Positions 12,039 through 23,888 of a stretch of DNA of 64,000 nt are shown here, piece by piece. Where the stretch lies: contig CM055312.2 in NCBI GenBank assembly GCA_029255685.2, positions 57,322,202 to 57,386,201 on the forward strand, in the 5' to 3' direction. The DNA comes from Silene conica. Taxonomy: Eukaryota; Streptophyta; Magnoliopsida; Caryophyllales; Caryophyllaceae. Numbering within the stretch: the stretch's first letter is position 1; every line of letters begins with the position of its first letter. The position numbers and the translations under genes were made by a program. Below the pieces are notes generated by a model, which saw only the letters and a program-made list of their open reading frames with translations, made no database searches and was not told the DNA's origin.

Positions 12039-13160
12039 GTATTATGTTAACGGAATGCTATAAAATCTACTTAACAGAGTTTTATAGTTCATTTATTTTG
12101 TTAACTTTTTTGTAGATCTCATTTTTAAAATTGAAAATTAAAACAATATTATTTATTGACATTTTTTGTTGAAAACTATTTCTTATTAAAAAAATTAGTC
12201 AAATTTAGTAATATCTTGAAAATTTGCCATTATGATGGTCAAAATGTTAGAATTAAAACTTTGTAAAATAATATAATAACGTTATTTGTTTTACCATTTT
12301 TTATCATTTATATTTTCATTGTCTAATAATATTTTTTGTTCATCTTTTTATTTTATTTTTCTATTATTCATAGACTATATGGAGAAAATTTGCATTTTCA
12401 TATTGTATTATTTATGCAATATAAATGGAATTGAGGATGGTGGTTCTTTGAAGTTTTGTATTGATTATTCGATAAAATTCTAGTAACAAAATTGGTTTTT
12501 CATAAATTAATCTCATATATTTTATGGTGGGTCCTACTTTTATTTAAAAATAAAAAATAAAAGAATATGAATGTGATGACTGATGACGTGGACACACGAA
12601 ATTGCACGAAATGTTCTTGTATTAATATAAATAAGATAAACAAAAAACAATCTTTTTTCAATGCCGTCACTTTTTCATATAAAAAGAGGGATTATTTAAT
12701 ATGAACATTCCAAATAATTAGGATGTTTATAAAAATACTATAAACTTTAATTTAACTAGCTATATACCCAAATATTACATTTCTCCCCTTCTAATTGAAT
12801 AGATAGAAAGGCGACCTCTTCCACCGGTTTACTTTTTATTTTATATTTGTTATTTTACCCTTCTTTCTCATTTCTAAAGGTCATTACCTTAAGAGTAATA
12901 CACCATTAACATCATATTTCTCCCAAATGCCATCCAAGCCACTATTGAAGTATCCAAATTAAAAATAGTATACAAACTTTACAAACACAATCAGACAATC
13001 AGGCACAAATTAGTATGTTCACACTCCATTTCTAGAATGTAATTATACTGAATAGGTTTTTCAAAACTGTACCTTAAGAGCACACATTAATAAACCGAAT
13101 TTAGGAAGATTTATAGGAGATTCTCAATAATTATGGTAAAACTAAGTTTATACTTGTATT

Positions 13161-13715
13161 AGTATGTTGTATGTTACAACTCTCTCTAATTCTCTCTCTA
13201 AAAAAAGAAAAACCTAAACCCTAATTTAACATCTTGGGGGCTGTCGTCTACCTTTTTTGAGTGGAGGTAAGCCCCAAATTTTCCTTTTCGTTCTTCTTTA
13301 ATTTTTTGCGCTAATAACTTTTTGCCTCTCCTTTATTGGAGACTTGTTCTCACATTTGTGTGAGTTTTGTCCTCACCTTTTGGTGAGTCTGTCCTCATCG
13401 TGTGGTGAGATTTTCTCCTCTGTCTGAGAGGTTCAAGAATTAAGTGGAAGATCGGCGCCTTCATTGTTGATCCTATGGAGATAAAACTGATGTCAGATTG
13501 CTCGTTACAAACTTTTTGGTCAAAGAACTTGATTCTTGTCAATGCTTTAGAAAATTTGGAGACCCTCTTGTGAAAAGCCGTAGAAGGCGATATGTTAGAG
13601 GATGTGCAAAAGCGTCTCATGAGCCCATCAAGTTTAGAAATTTTCTATTGATCGAGAATGTTGTAACTACCATGAGACTTTTGATTAATGAAACGATTTT
13701 TCCCCTTCAAGAAAA
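13161..13715 (+). mobile_element. LINE-derived insertion with 17-bp target duplication
   Basis: AAGTTTATACTTGTATT occurs at 13144-13160 and again at 13716-13732. The insert ends TTAATGAAACG followed by CCCCTTCAAGAAAA, like the 3' ends of many plant L1 LINEs. It begins with a CT-rich leader containing AACCCTAATTT. At 555 bp it has no reverse transcriptase, and the short open frames show no known domain. Long variable duplications with an A-rich tail mark target-primed reverse transcription. It is either an internally deleted LINE or a SINE-like passenger. Confidence 0.7.
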
Positions 13716-13934
13716 AAGTTTATACTTGTATTTATCATGGAAATCTCCTATGAACCTTTCCATATTCGATAGATAGGGCACACGTTAGAAAAACCGATAT
13801 TGAAATTATTCAGTCGATCAATTACCATATTTGATGTAATTCCTAGCTATATTTAACTTAGCATATATCCTATATATAATGTACATCCTCCTTGTAATTA
13901 TTAATTAATAATAATATATTATCTTATATGGTAT

Positions 13935-14419
13935 ACAAGAGTCTCTAAAGATCCAATTCATAGTAGCCACCATCACCCGAAAATACCCACAAATTCGTCC
14001 CAACCCACGACTCCACTATTCCCAATCCCCATGAACAAACCAAACCCCTCACCTCCATCAAGCTCAACAATTGTGTCAAATTTAACCCTCTAAATTACTC
14101 AACTTGGCAGTTCCAACGCACCCATATCCTCTTCGAGTATAGTCTCTTTGCCTATCTATCGATGGAACCATAACTCAACCCTCGGCCTCCACGGTCAACA
14201 ATGACAAAACCAAATGTGCCAACCATGCCTATCACACATGGCCTAAACAAGACATACTGATTTTAGGTGCTCTCATGGGAACACTTTCATCAACCCTTCA
14301 ATATCTTATTGTTAGTGCAAAACCCTCTAAAAACGCATGGGACATCCTTCCCATACTTACGCTCGTCCCTCTCGTGGGCATATACTCCAGATTAAAGACC
14401 ATCTTGAATCTATCGTCAA
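13935..14419 (+). pseudogene. Copia gag fragment, degenerate
   Basis: Translation in shifting frames gives gag-like words of another copia family: LTSIKLNNC, LNYSTWQFQRTHILFEYSLF, then YHTWPKQDILILGALMGTLS and SAKPSKNAWDIL. These match the N-terminal UBN2/gag_pre type. The frame is broken by stops and small indels. The fragment ends exactly where a CACTA-like terminus begins at 14420, so that element probably cut it. No matching remainder was found on the far side. Confidence 0.6.
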
Positions 14420-14706
14420 CACTACGCCAAATAAACATGAAATAACAGTCAAATAATACATTTATCGTTTTCAAAATAGACACACGAAACCGTTACTGCA
14501 ACGACGGTTGTTAAAATGTATACCACGGTTAACACCTTATATACATGTTAATAACGGCGTCAACACCGTTGTCGTAATTTACTATTGACAACGGTATAAT
14601 GGTAACAAAACCATTGTCGTAATTTACTATTGACAACGGTGTAATGGTAACAAAACCGTTGTTAAATATTATATTGCAAGAAAACCCGTTGTCATTCTTC
14701 CATATT
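14420..14706 (+). mobile_element. Left terminus of an older CACTA element (outer element)
   Basis: It starts CACTACGCCAAATAAAC. It then carries repeated ACAACGGT / ACCGTTGT words in both orientations, including a roughly 60-bp tandem unit with GTCGTAATTTACTATTGACA (about 14567-14690). A CACTA end with a subterminal repeat array is the signature of this superfamily. CACTA-1 is inserted into it. The CAACGG words resume at about 21345-21490. The right terminus was not found and is probably lost near 22860. Confidence 0.6.
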
Positions 14707-15646
14707 CACTACAATAAAAACGGAAACGGGCGACAGTTTTTGGCGACTGCACAAGGTAGTCGCCAAATTGGCGACTGAATAAAAAATCGGGCGACTGAAT
14801 TCAGCGCCAAATTAGCGACTACCCGTTTTCCCCAAATTTCCCAACATCGACACAATTTGGCGACAGAAAAGGAGCTATTGCGACGGCAAACAGTCGCCAA
14901 TTTTGGTGACTGCCCCATTCAGTCGCCAATTTGCCGAATCAGTCGCCAAATTACGGAATAGAAACAACGGATCTCTTCTTCCCTTTCATTATTCGAAATT
15001 AAACAAACTCAAAAATCCTAAACACGTGAAATAACGACGACGGGCGACACCACCATCACCACCTACGTGTACCACCACCACCCTCAACACCACCGTCACC
15101 GGATTACGGCCAACATCAAGGTTATCACACTTGTTCTTCCCTTAATTCAACTCATTTAAGGTTTAATTTGTATACTCCTTTATAGTTCAATTTCAATTTC
15201 AATTTTTTGTTTGATTGTTGTTTTGTTTAGTGCATTTAGTGATTGTAGTAGGTTTTTAAGACCGTCTTAGCTTATTAGGTTGTGATTAATTAGGTATTAA
15301 TAGCCAATTAGCATGTTAATTAGATAATTGTGGGGTTAGGGTTTATATGAAGTTTGTATAAGACGATGTTGTTAGCCTTATTGATGTTAGTTAATTAGAT
15401 TAAAGTAGTCGATTAGGATGTTAGTTAGATGTAATAGCTTATTAGGATGTTAGTTAGATTATAGTAGCTTATTAAGACCGTCTTAGCTTATTAGGTTGTG
15501 GTTAAGTATACATTGGAAATTGTTGTTAATAAATTGTTATTATTATGTGATTGAGGTTGTTGTTTAATTAAGTGAGTGTAATTTTAATTTAGATATATGT
15601 ATTTTTATTGTTGAAAATTGTTTTATGGGTTTTTGTTTAGATTAAA

Positions 15647-18600
15647 ATGAAGAGATTGGAACGTTCATGGATGTATGATGGAGGGTTAGATATTAAGAAG
15701 AGACGTTCTAATGCTAGGTTTATAGAGGGTGTTGCCGAGTTTATTGAATTTGCTAAGCAACAAGATGAATATGACTCGGTAGAAAAAAAACTTAGGTGTC
15801 CTTGTAGCAAATGTCGAAATATGAAATACCTATATGTCATTGAGGTACAAGAACATCTTTATACAAATGGGTTTTGTCCAAATTATTATAATTGGATTTC
15901 TCATGGAGAAGCCTATTCCCCAATTCACGAACAACCTCACATCGAACATATTGATGAGAACCCATATAGAGATATGGTTGCTGATGCCTTGGAGTTTAAT
16001 GTTGCCAATAATGACGACCGTGTAGCTTTGAATGAAGAGCAACCTCCAAATTCCCAAGCAAAGGCTTTTTTTGACATGTTAAAAGTTGCGGAACAACCTT
16101 TATACGAAGGGAGCAGAATGTCATTATTACAAGCCGCCTCTAGGATAGTAACCTTGAAGTGTGAGCATAATATGTCATTTACTGCCGTTGATGGTATTGC
16201 TTATTTCCTTGAGGATGCTATCCCCGAAGATAACGTCATGACTCGAAGTTTCTACAACACCAAAAAAATAGTTAAAGGTCTTCAGTTACCGCATCAAAAG
16301 ATTGATGCATGTCCCGAAGGATTATGCTGTTTTGGAAAGATGATGCGTTACTTGACAAGTGAAAAAAATGTGGAAGGGATAGATTTCAGACAAGTGTTGG
16401 AGATGTTGTTTTCAAAGCGAAAAAAGGCAACAAGAGTAGTACAAGGGGTCAAAAGTGTAAGAAACAAATAGCATAAAACCAATTAATTTACCTTCCTCTT
16501 TCCCCAATTCTTCAAAGAACTTATTCTACCAAAAAGCTTGCCGAACAAATGACATGGCACAAAGAAAATCCGCGTACTCCGGGGAAGATGTGTCATCCAA
16601 GTGACGGGGAAGATTGGAAACAATTTGATCAAATCTATCCTGAATTTGCCGAGGAACCCCGGAATGTGCAACTTGGCTTGTGTACGGATGGATTTAGTCC
16701 TTTTACCCAATTTGATAAGAATTACTCTTGTTGGCCCGTAATGGTCACACCATACAACTTACCGCCTTGGTTATGTATGAAAAGAGAATTCATATTCTTG
16801 TCTCTCATTATTCCCGGTCCTAAAAATCCGAAAGGCCATTTGAATGTTTATTTACAACCATTAGTGGAAGAATTAAGACAATTGTGGGAAGTTGGGGTGG
16901 AAACATATGATGTTTTCAGAAAGCAGAATTTTCAACTAAGAGCTTCACTTTTATGGACAATAAACGATTTTTCCGCATATGGTATGCTATCTGGTTGGGC
17001 TACTGCGGGACAAAAAGCATGTCCTCGTTGCATGGGTGAAAGTAAAACTTTTTGGCTTCCGAATTGCAAGAAAATTAGTTGGTTTGATTGTCATAGATGC
17101 TTTTTACCACTAAATCATTCTCTTAGGAGAAACAAGAAAGCTTTCAAAAAAGGGAAATAGGTACTTGATGATGCTCCGGATCATCTTCCAGGTGATGAGG
17201 TATGGGAGTTGGTATGTGATTTCCCATATTCTATTGATGGTACTGAAGAAGATTTTAAAGAACTCTAAAAGAAGAAAAATGGTTGGTTTAAAAGAAGCAT
17301 TTTTTGGGACCTTCCATATTGGAAAACAATGTTAATCAGACACAATTTGGATGTAACGCACATAGAAAAGAAATTTTTTGAGCAATTAATTGACATGATC
17401 ATGGATGTCGAAGGCGAAACATGTGATACTATTGGATCAAGAAAACACTTGAAGATGTTTTGTGATCGTCTCAAATTACATATTCGCAATGATGGGTCCA
17501 AGCCAAAAGTCATTTACACTCTTGACAAACCACAAATGAAGGTATTATGTGAGTGGTTACGAAGTCTGAAATTCCCTGATGGATATGCTTCAGATTTTCG
17601 TCGATGTGTTGATCTTAAGAAGCTCAAGTTACAAGGCATGAAAAGTCATGATTGTCATGTATTCATGGAGCGACTATTACCCGTTGCTTTGAAACATCTC
17701 CTCCCAACCACGGTATGGAATGCAATTGTTGAGATTAGTCAAATTTTTCGAAATTTATGTTCGTCCTCAATGTGTGTTGATGACATGATTCGTCTCGAAG
17801 ATCAAATACCACTAATATTATGTAAGCGTGAGATGATCTTTCCCCCTTCATTTTTCAACTCAATGGAGCATCTACCGGTCCATTTAGCCTACGAAGCCAA
17901 AGTTGGAGGACCCGTTTAATATAGATGGATGTATCCATTTGAAAGGTACTAAGGCTAGGGATGTCATTGGGGCGGGGCGGTGCTGGATATAGGCTCCTCC
18001 GTACCCGTACCCATCAAGAAAACCTCGTACCCATCCCCGCCCCACCACCCATGGCGGGTACGAGTTTCCAAAACCATCCCCGCCCCACCACCCATGACGG
18101 GTACAAGTTTCCAAAACCATCCCCGCCCCACCTACTTATTAACCCGTTACACCATAAATGTTTTCGATCTTTTTTCGTACAACTTGGTTTAATCACTATT
18201 AATTTCAATTTTCAGGAATTTGTTTATATAATTTTAGTTATTTACCAAAGAAGTTGGTAAAATACTTTATAAAATAGTTAATTTTAATATTACGTCTTTA
18301 ATTATAACGAAATAATATTTGTAAAATTATCGTAATAATGATATTAATTTTCGTAATAATTGACGGGTAGACGGGTAGGGGGTATGAGGTGGGTAATACG
18401 CAAAAACCATCCCCGCCCCACTACCCATGGCGGGTACAATTTTCATAGCCGTCCCCGCCCCACCACCCGTCAAAGCTCTACCCATCCCCGCCCCAACTGG
18501 GGCGGGTGCGGGGCGGTATCCAGTTGTACCCGCCCCAATGAAATTTTAGATTAACTAATATATTACAAACTTTATTAAACAACAACGTAACGAATGTATC

Positions 18601-19780
18601 ATTTATAGGTTTCTTAATCATGTGAAGAAAAAGATTGGAAATAAAGCAAAGGTAGAATGTTCTATATGCAATGCCTATTTAACGGAAGAGATTGCAAATT
18701 TTTGTTCTCTCTACTTTGAAAAACATATAGAAACCAAAGCAAAAAACTTGAATCTTGATGAAGCAGATGAAGTTGATACAAGTTTACCCGAGTTTTTTCA
18801 AACTCAAGATGGTGAAAGTTGTTCCTCTAAAGGTGGAACGAGATATTTGGATAACAAGGAATAAAATCGTGCTCAGTTATACGTTCTATCAAATAGTGAG
18901 ATCTTAGAGTCATATGAAACGAAGTTTGTGACTGATTTCATTAAGGAACATCCTAATGTAAGTAAGGATGATGTTTGGGATAAACATGAAGACAAATTCC
19001 CAAAATGGTTTCTGAACCATGTGATTGAGTTCAATATCCAAGATGATTTGATAAGGAGTTTAGCCTTCGGTCCTTCACGCTTGGTTAAGACGTGGAACCG
19101 ATATTCAGTTAATGGATTTAATTTCCACACATTCGACCACGGTAAGGGTAAGGCTAGATGCAATTATGGTGTTACTATTTCTTTCGTTGATGACCATGAA
19201 TATTATGGTATTATAGATGACATCTTTGAGATGTCTTACAATGGTCGTGACCGTGCTTACAAGACTACCTTATTCAAGATTGAATGGAAGGATAATTCTC
19301 CGGCTGGAATGAGAGTACATGAATGTTACAAGCTTGTAGAAGTGAATCGTACCCGAACATACTCTAAGTATGATCCATTTATATTTGCACATCAGGCTCA
19401 ACAAGTGTATTTCGCTTCCTATCCAAGCACGACAAATGATAGAAATAGCAAGGCATGGTAGGCAGTCATTAAGACAAAGGCACGATCACAAATTGATACC
19501 ACCTTTTTTTCAAGAAGAAATAGTCGCAAATGGGACAATTTTGTCTCCAACAGACGAAATCATTCACGATAATGAAGATGGAGAGTTTGAAGAGTTGGAA
19601 GAGGAGGAGGATAATAAGACTATTAATATTGAGTTGGAAGAAGGATGTGAGGAAGTTGAAGAAGTAGTGAGAGTGCATGGTGATGATGATGTTGACGATG
19701 AGGATGAGGATGAGGATGAGGATGAGGATGTTGGTGATGATGTTGATGAAGATCAAGAAGACGATGAGGATGATGATTAA
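15647..19780 (+). pseudogene. CACTA-1 transposase (TNPD-like), multiply broken
   Basis: Plant CACTA transposase. Domains in order: transposase-associated domain (from MKRLERSWMYDGG, with CPCSKC), Transposase_21 core (GLCTDGFSPF, MVTPYNLPPWLCM, MLSGWATAGQKACPRCM), DUF4218 (LMSHD-like LKLQGMKSHDCHVFMERLLP), and DUF4216 (RDRAYKTTLFKIEWKD). An Asp/Glu tail ends at 19780. Compared with the CACTA-2 copy it has a frameshift near 16322 and stops near 17158, 17266, 17918, 18862 and 19459. The intron from about 17947 to about 18608 contains a hAT MITE. The start is the first ATG of the conserved frame, and the family match is unambiguous. It cannot make a working transposase. Confidence 0.88.
17956..18552. 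mobile_element. GC-rich hAT MITE, copy A, inside the transposase intron
   Basis: It starts TAGGGATGTCATTGGGGCGG and ends CCCGCCCCAATGAAATTTTA, so the right end is decayed relative to copy B. The interior holds several CCATCCCCGCCCCACCACCC words. In CACTA-2 the same position is a 96-bp intron with no insert, which shows this is an insertion into an intron. GC content is far above the surroundings. Short open frames on both strands here are composition artefacts. Confidence 0.8.
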
Positions 19781-19878
19781 TTTGGTATATAATAGTTGTG
19801 CAATTTTACATCCATGCTTGATAGGTTTATTTTATGTTTTCTCTTCACCTACTAATATTTTCATTTATGTGATTGTAG

Positions 19879-20510
19879 ATGGCAGGAGGTCGAGGTAGAC
19901 AGCGAGGCGGTGTTAGTAATATAAATCGCGCTAATACGTCGTCCGTGCAAGAAGAAGAGGAACCAATAGAAGAAGAGGTACAGAGCGAGCCTGAAGTGGA
20001 GGAGGAGGACGATGGTGTACAGTTTCAGTACACCCAGGATGGCCGGATTATACTTGATCCGGCGGGATTATGGTAAGTGTTGTTGTTTATTATTCATTTT
20101 TTAAAGTAATAAAATGATTTGTTATAATTAACAATTTCTGTTACAGGTTTAGACATCAGACTCCTCGTCGAGGGATAACTACTAGCACAAAGCAGAATTT
20201 GTTAGGCCCTGTGCCTACTTCTTGGACCAAAGCTAGTACGGCTCAAAAAGAAGCTTGGTTCAATGCATATCGGGTAATTGCATTAGTTCTTTTAATTATT
20301 TTAGTATAATACTTAATATCGTTGTTTTTTTACCTATTAAGCTAACTACTACTTACATTTAATGTTTTTTTTTTGTGTAGCAATCTTTTTATTGGGCTCC
20401 TGAACATGAAGCATCCGTCCTAAAGAGGTACCACGAAGTTGGTAAAATAAGATATAAAGACTATATCTACAAGATTTCTAAAAGAAAGAAGGAACCGGAG
20501 CATCTAAAAG
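19879..20510 (+). pseudogene. CACTA-1 second gene (Ptta/En/Spm type), 5' exons only
   Basis: Three exons: 19879-20072, 20147-20273 and 20381-20510. GT-AG junctions keep the frame (MAGGRGRQRGG, then acidic EEEEPIEEE, then FRHQTPRRGITT and QSFYWAPEHEASVLKRY). This resembles the plant Transposase_24/Ptta family, the TNPA-like DNA-binding partner of CACTA transposases. The third exon ends in a donor (GTATAC at 20511), but no further exon follows before the terminal repeats start at about 20588. The 3' half is therefore deleted. CACTA-2 keeps what looks like that missing half. Confidence 0.7.
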
Positions 20511-20723
20511 GTATACACATAGAATAAGTTTTGTCACTTGTAATATTGAATACAAGAATTAATGAAATATCTTAATACTAATATTTTTTTGGGCGACTAA
20601 AGTCTGCGACTACACTTTGGCGACTGATTTTAGTCGCCAATTTGTATTTGGCGACTGATTTGAGTCGCCATTTTCTGTCGCCCGTTTCAGGAATTGTTGT
20701 AGTGATTGACAATGGTACCAAAC

Positions 20724-21311
20724 TAGGGATGTCATTGGGGCGGGGCGGTGCTGGATATAGGCTCCTCCGTACCCGTACCCATCAAGAAAATATCGTACCC
20801 ATCCCCGCCCCACCATCCATGGCGGGTACAAGTTTCCAAAACCATCCCCGCCCCACCACCCGTGGCGGGTACAAGTTTTCAAAACCATCCCCGCCCCACC
20901 TACCCATTACTCCGCTATACCATAAATTTTTTTCGATCTTTTTTTCTACAAGTTGATTTAATCACTATTAATTTCTATTTTCAGAAATTTGTTTATATAA
21001 TTTTAGTTACTTACTAAAGAAGTTGATAAAAATACTTTATAAAATAGCTATTTTTAACATTACGTCATAATTAAAACAAAATAATATTTGTAAAATTATC
21101 GTAATAATGATATTAATTTTTGTAATAATCGGCGGGTAGACGGGTATGAAGTGGGTAACACGTAAAAACCATTCCCGCCCCGGTACCCATGGCGGGTACA
21201 ACTTTCGTACCCGTCCCCGCCCCACTACCCACCAAAGCTTTATCCATCCCCGCCCCAACTGGGGCGGGTGCGGGGCGGTATCCACCTGTACCCGCCCCAA
21301 TGACATCCCTA
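20724..21311. mobile_element. GC-rich hAT MITE, copy B, with perfect 21-bp inverted ends
   Basis: 588 bp. It starts TAGGGATGTCATTGGGGCGG and ends with its exact complement. Flanks are TACCAAAC (20716-20723) and TTCCAAAC (21312-21319), an 8-bp duplication with one change. It lies 19 bp outside CACTA-1, in the older CACTA remnant. It shares most of its length with copy A at 17956. CCCCGCCCC words make it stand out from AT-rich neighbours. Confidence 0.85.
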
Positions 21312-21319
21312 TTCCAAAC

Positions 21320-21650
21320 CGATATCTATTATATTGATGAAGCCTTGACAACGGTTTTTTAAAAAATGAAAAATGATGTAAATGACAAGAATTGGACAAC
21401 GGTTCCGTTATCTTTTAATTTTGGCAGTATGAATAATAGATTAAATATGTCGACGTTTCTTAAGCTAAATAAAACCGTTGTTAAATTATTATTTACAACT
21501 GTGTTTTTAGAACCATTATTTTTGTTAGTTTTTTTTAAAAAATTAATCCTAGCAACTGCTGAAATGCTATTTTTTCAGCAGCGTTTCTAGCAGCGGCCAG
21601 ATTGTTAACTTTACAGTAGCTGCTGAAAAATAGCAATCCAGCAAGTGTGC
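21320..21650. repeat. Continuation of the outer CACTA remnant; fold-back near its end
   Basis: GACAACGGTTTTTT, GGACAACGGTTCCG and AAAACCGTTGTTAAA repeat the words of 14420-14706, so this is the same old element resumed after the insertions. At about 21549-21645 CTGCTGAAATGCTATTTTTTC and GCTGCTGAAAAATAGCAATC face each other as an inverted pair. No gene is seen. Confidence 0.5.
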
Positions 21651-21828
21651 ATTACAAAAATTCAATCCTGGATCAAAATATTACACCCAATGATCAATTA
21701 AACCCAGTTCTTATACAGTATTACAAACTAGCAGATGATCCAAAGCCAATACACAATTTCCACAAAAAACACAAAAGAAGCCAATAAACAACGATTCTAT
21801 ATATACACGTACATAAAGCATGAGAAAA

Positions 21829-22720
21829 CTATTGAGACTTCGCTATTGAAACAACATAAGTGACCCACATATTTCTCAACTCGGTGATGCCCTCTAGCGA
21901 ATAGTCTGGGGCTTTTTTCAGTTTGAGCGGAAACTACAATTCAAAATATACACACCCAAAATAGAGAGAATACATGGGAGTATACATAATTCAATTTAGT
22001 TTACGTTTGAAATAGTTTTTAAATGACACTAACATGTGTCGGAATGGTAGAATAACGTGCTGATAACCTCCCACATGGACTGACAAACATAAAAGGCGCA
22101 TTTTTTGTCATCACGTGCTTTAGGAGACTATTATATAAATCACACACAAATCAGCTGAATTGGCTAATTAACCTCTCGTACGTGCTTTAGGAGACTATTA
22201 TATAAAACACATAAATTAAATTATACGAGTAATTATTAAGAATACACTTACTAATGGCGTGATAAATTGGGATCGTTGCTAAGTGGCCATAACCCTCTTT
22301 TTGCTTCAAAAACGCTAATTCATATATACACACAATGCCATTATTATTTGCATATATGTGGCCCAAGTCATACAATAACAAATGACATTATTGAAGGTTG
22401 TAAACTTACTCGGTTATCTACTTTACTATACAATTAGAGGGTTTGCTTTCGAAAAAGGCAATCCAGTACACTGCTTTTGTTTCCACTTGAATCGCCATTA
22501 GCACCCAATGCTTCCTATTCAATTTTGGGAAATTCAACTCTTAATAAGAATCTTATACATTCGTGATTCATTACAAGAATCACGTACTATACACACATAT
22601 TCTCATATAGGGGGCAAGCCACAGTTGTTGGTCGACATCAACCGACGAGCGATACAATTGTTGTTCAGCGTATGGAATTCTGTGCACAAAAACGCCTTAG
22701 GACTCAAGAATCCGTAGGTG
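21829..22720 (-). pseudogene. Degenerate transposon gene, possibly Ulp1-like (C48) peptidase
   Basis: Minus-strand pieces look exonic. At 22490-22420 the frame reads HWVLMAIQVETKAVYWIAFFES, which recalls the HWVL(M/V)VI...VYWLD core of Ulp1-like peptidases carried by plant CACTA and Mutator elements. At 21933-21829, after a good acceptor, it reads PDYSLEGITELRNMWVTYVV and stops at TAG (21831-21829). A further piece near 22310-22250 reads FLKQKEGYGHLATIPIYHAI before a GTAAGT donor. Stops separate the pieces. It probably belongs to the outer CACTA element. The family assignment rests on short similarity by eye. Confidence 0.35.
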
Positions 22721-22860
22721 TGAATTGAGAAGTTTTTTTCACAGTGATATGATTATTGAGGTACCTATTACACCACATGGAACAAATAATGTTATTATAA
22801 TTGATAATTTAAACAAACATCATTATTCGTAAATGGAAATGACTAACTAGTTTTGTAAAT

Positions 22861-23888
22861 TGTAACACCCTCATAATCCAAGGCCTTGAGAAATGACCAT
22901 CAGACCATGAAAGTGCTACCATCTCAGTTTCCTGAGTTATAATATTAAGATAAACAATAGTGTAACCTTTATTATAATCAAGAATAAAGTATACAACATA
23001 ACCGTCTGATAAAAATAATCATAAAGTAAAATGTCTATGGAAGCTATATAACTATAGTGACACTGTAAGATTGAGTGAGATCCCATCCTCCTCGAGCTAG
23101 CAAGCATCAACATCTACGAACCTAAGAATTTGCTCACCATTACATGGATCATCACAGCGCACAAACCACAAGCGTCAGAAACTGCTATAATAAGACAATC
23201 ACAATACAATAACTCAAATCACCATTTGATAACCACTGTCACTGATATCACTGTCACAATAACCAGGTGGGGCCTCAAGCCCCACATCAATCCCCCACTT
23301 GCTCGCGGAAAGGGGTACCTAGATCCTTAATGTGCACATCCTCTCCGTGGCGGGTCCCACGAAGAGCGATCGTAGGAGCGAGAGCCGTTTCCCTCAACGG
23401 TCTTACACATATCTTCCCAATACAATCTCAACAACTGTATAGTGATATCAGATACAACAAAAATCATACCGTCACAATCAAAGTATACTGAAACTGAGTA
23501 GGGAAACTCTACCTCAAGCAATCAACAAGAAGATACTAACGAAATGTGTTTTACCAACGTTCCTCAACAAATCCTCTTCCTATGAAACATATATATGAAT
23601 AACTTACTAACCATAACCAATATCCATGAAAATTATGCAATCAAATTACTTTGTATTCCATATACATATCTTCCCAATACAATCTCAACAACAGTATAGT
23701 GATATCAAATACAACAACAATCATACCGTCACAATCAAAGTATACTGAAATTGAGTATGGAAACCCTACCTCAAGCAACCAACAAGAAGATACTAATGAA
23801 ATACGTTTTACCAACGTTCCTCAACAAATCCTCCTCCTATGAAACATATATATGAATTACTTACTAAACATATATATGAATTACTTAC
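22861..23888 (-). repeat. Gypsy-type LTR fragment with an internal duplication
   Basis: The left edge is TGTAACACCCTC, which on the minus strand gives the GAGGGTGTTACA 3' end typical of the gypsy LTRs in this window. About 185 bp is duplicated directly: about 23408-23590 and 23663-23847 share CATATCTTCCCAATACAATC and ACCGTCACAATCAAAGTATA. It is cut at 23889 by the next LTR. No open frame of interest. Confidence 0.5.

Larger units (their letters stand above)
14707..20704 (+). mobile_element. CACTA-1: CACTA (En/Spm) transposon, both ends present, genes broken
   Basis: 5998 bp, flanked by the 3-bp duplication ATT (14704-14706 and 20705-20707). The ends are CACTACAATAAAAACGG and, on the complementary strand, CACTACAACAATTCCTG; both then run into AAACGGGCGACAG. 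Subterminal arrays of GGCGACTG / CAGTCGCC words occupy about 14735-14950 and 20588-20690. Inside are a transposase pseudogene and the 5' exons of a second gene. It sits in an older CACTA remnant and carries a GC-rich hAT MITE in a transposase intron. It could be moved in trans by a relative because the ends are intact. Confidence 0.92.

Noticed and set aside
13498-13776. 92-residue plus-strand frame
   Set aside because: It runs across the end of the LINE-derived insert into flanking DNA, so it is not a natural gene.
17884-18554. Overlapping proline- and glycine-rich frames on both strands
   Set aside because: They come from CCCCGCCCC repeats of the hAT MITE; the same frames appear in copy B at 20610-21400.
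19469-19780. Separate acidic protein gene
   Set aside because: The Asp/Glu tail is in frame with the transposase once the TAG near 19459 is read through, so it is the transposase C-terminus.
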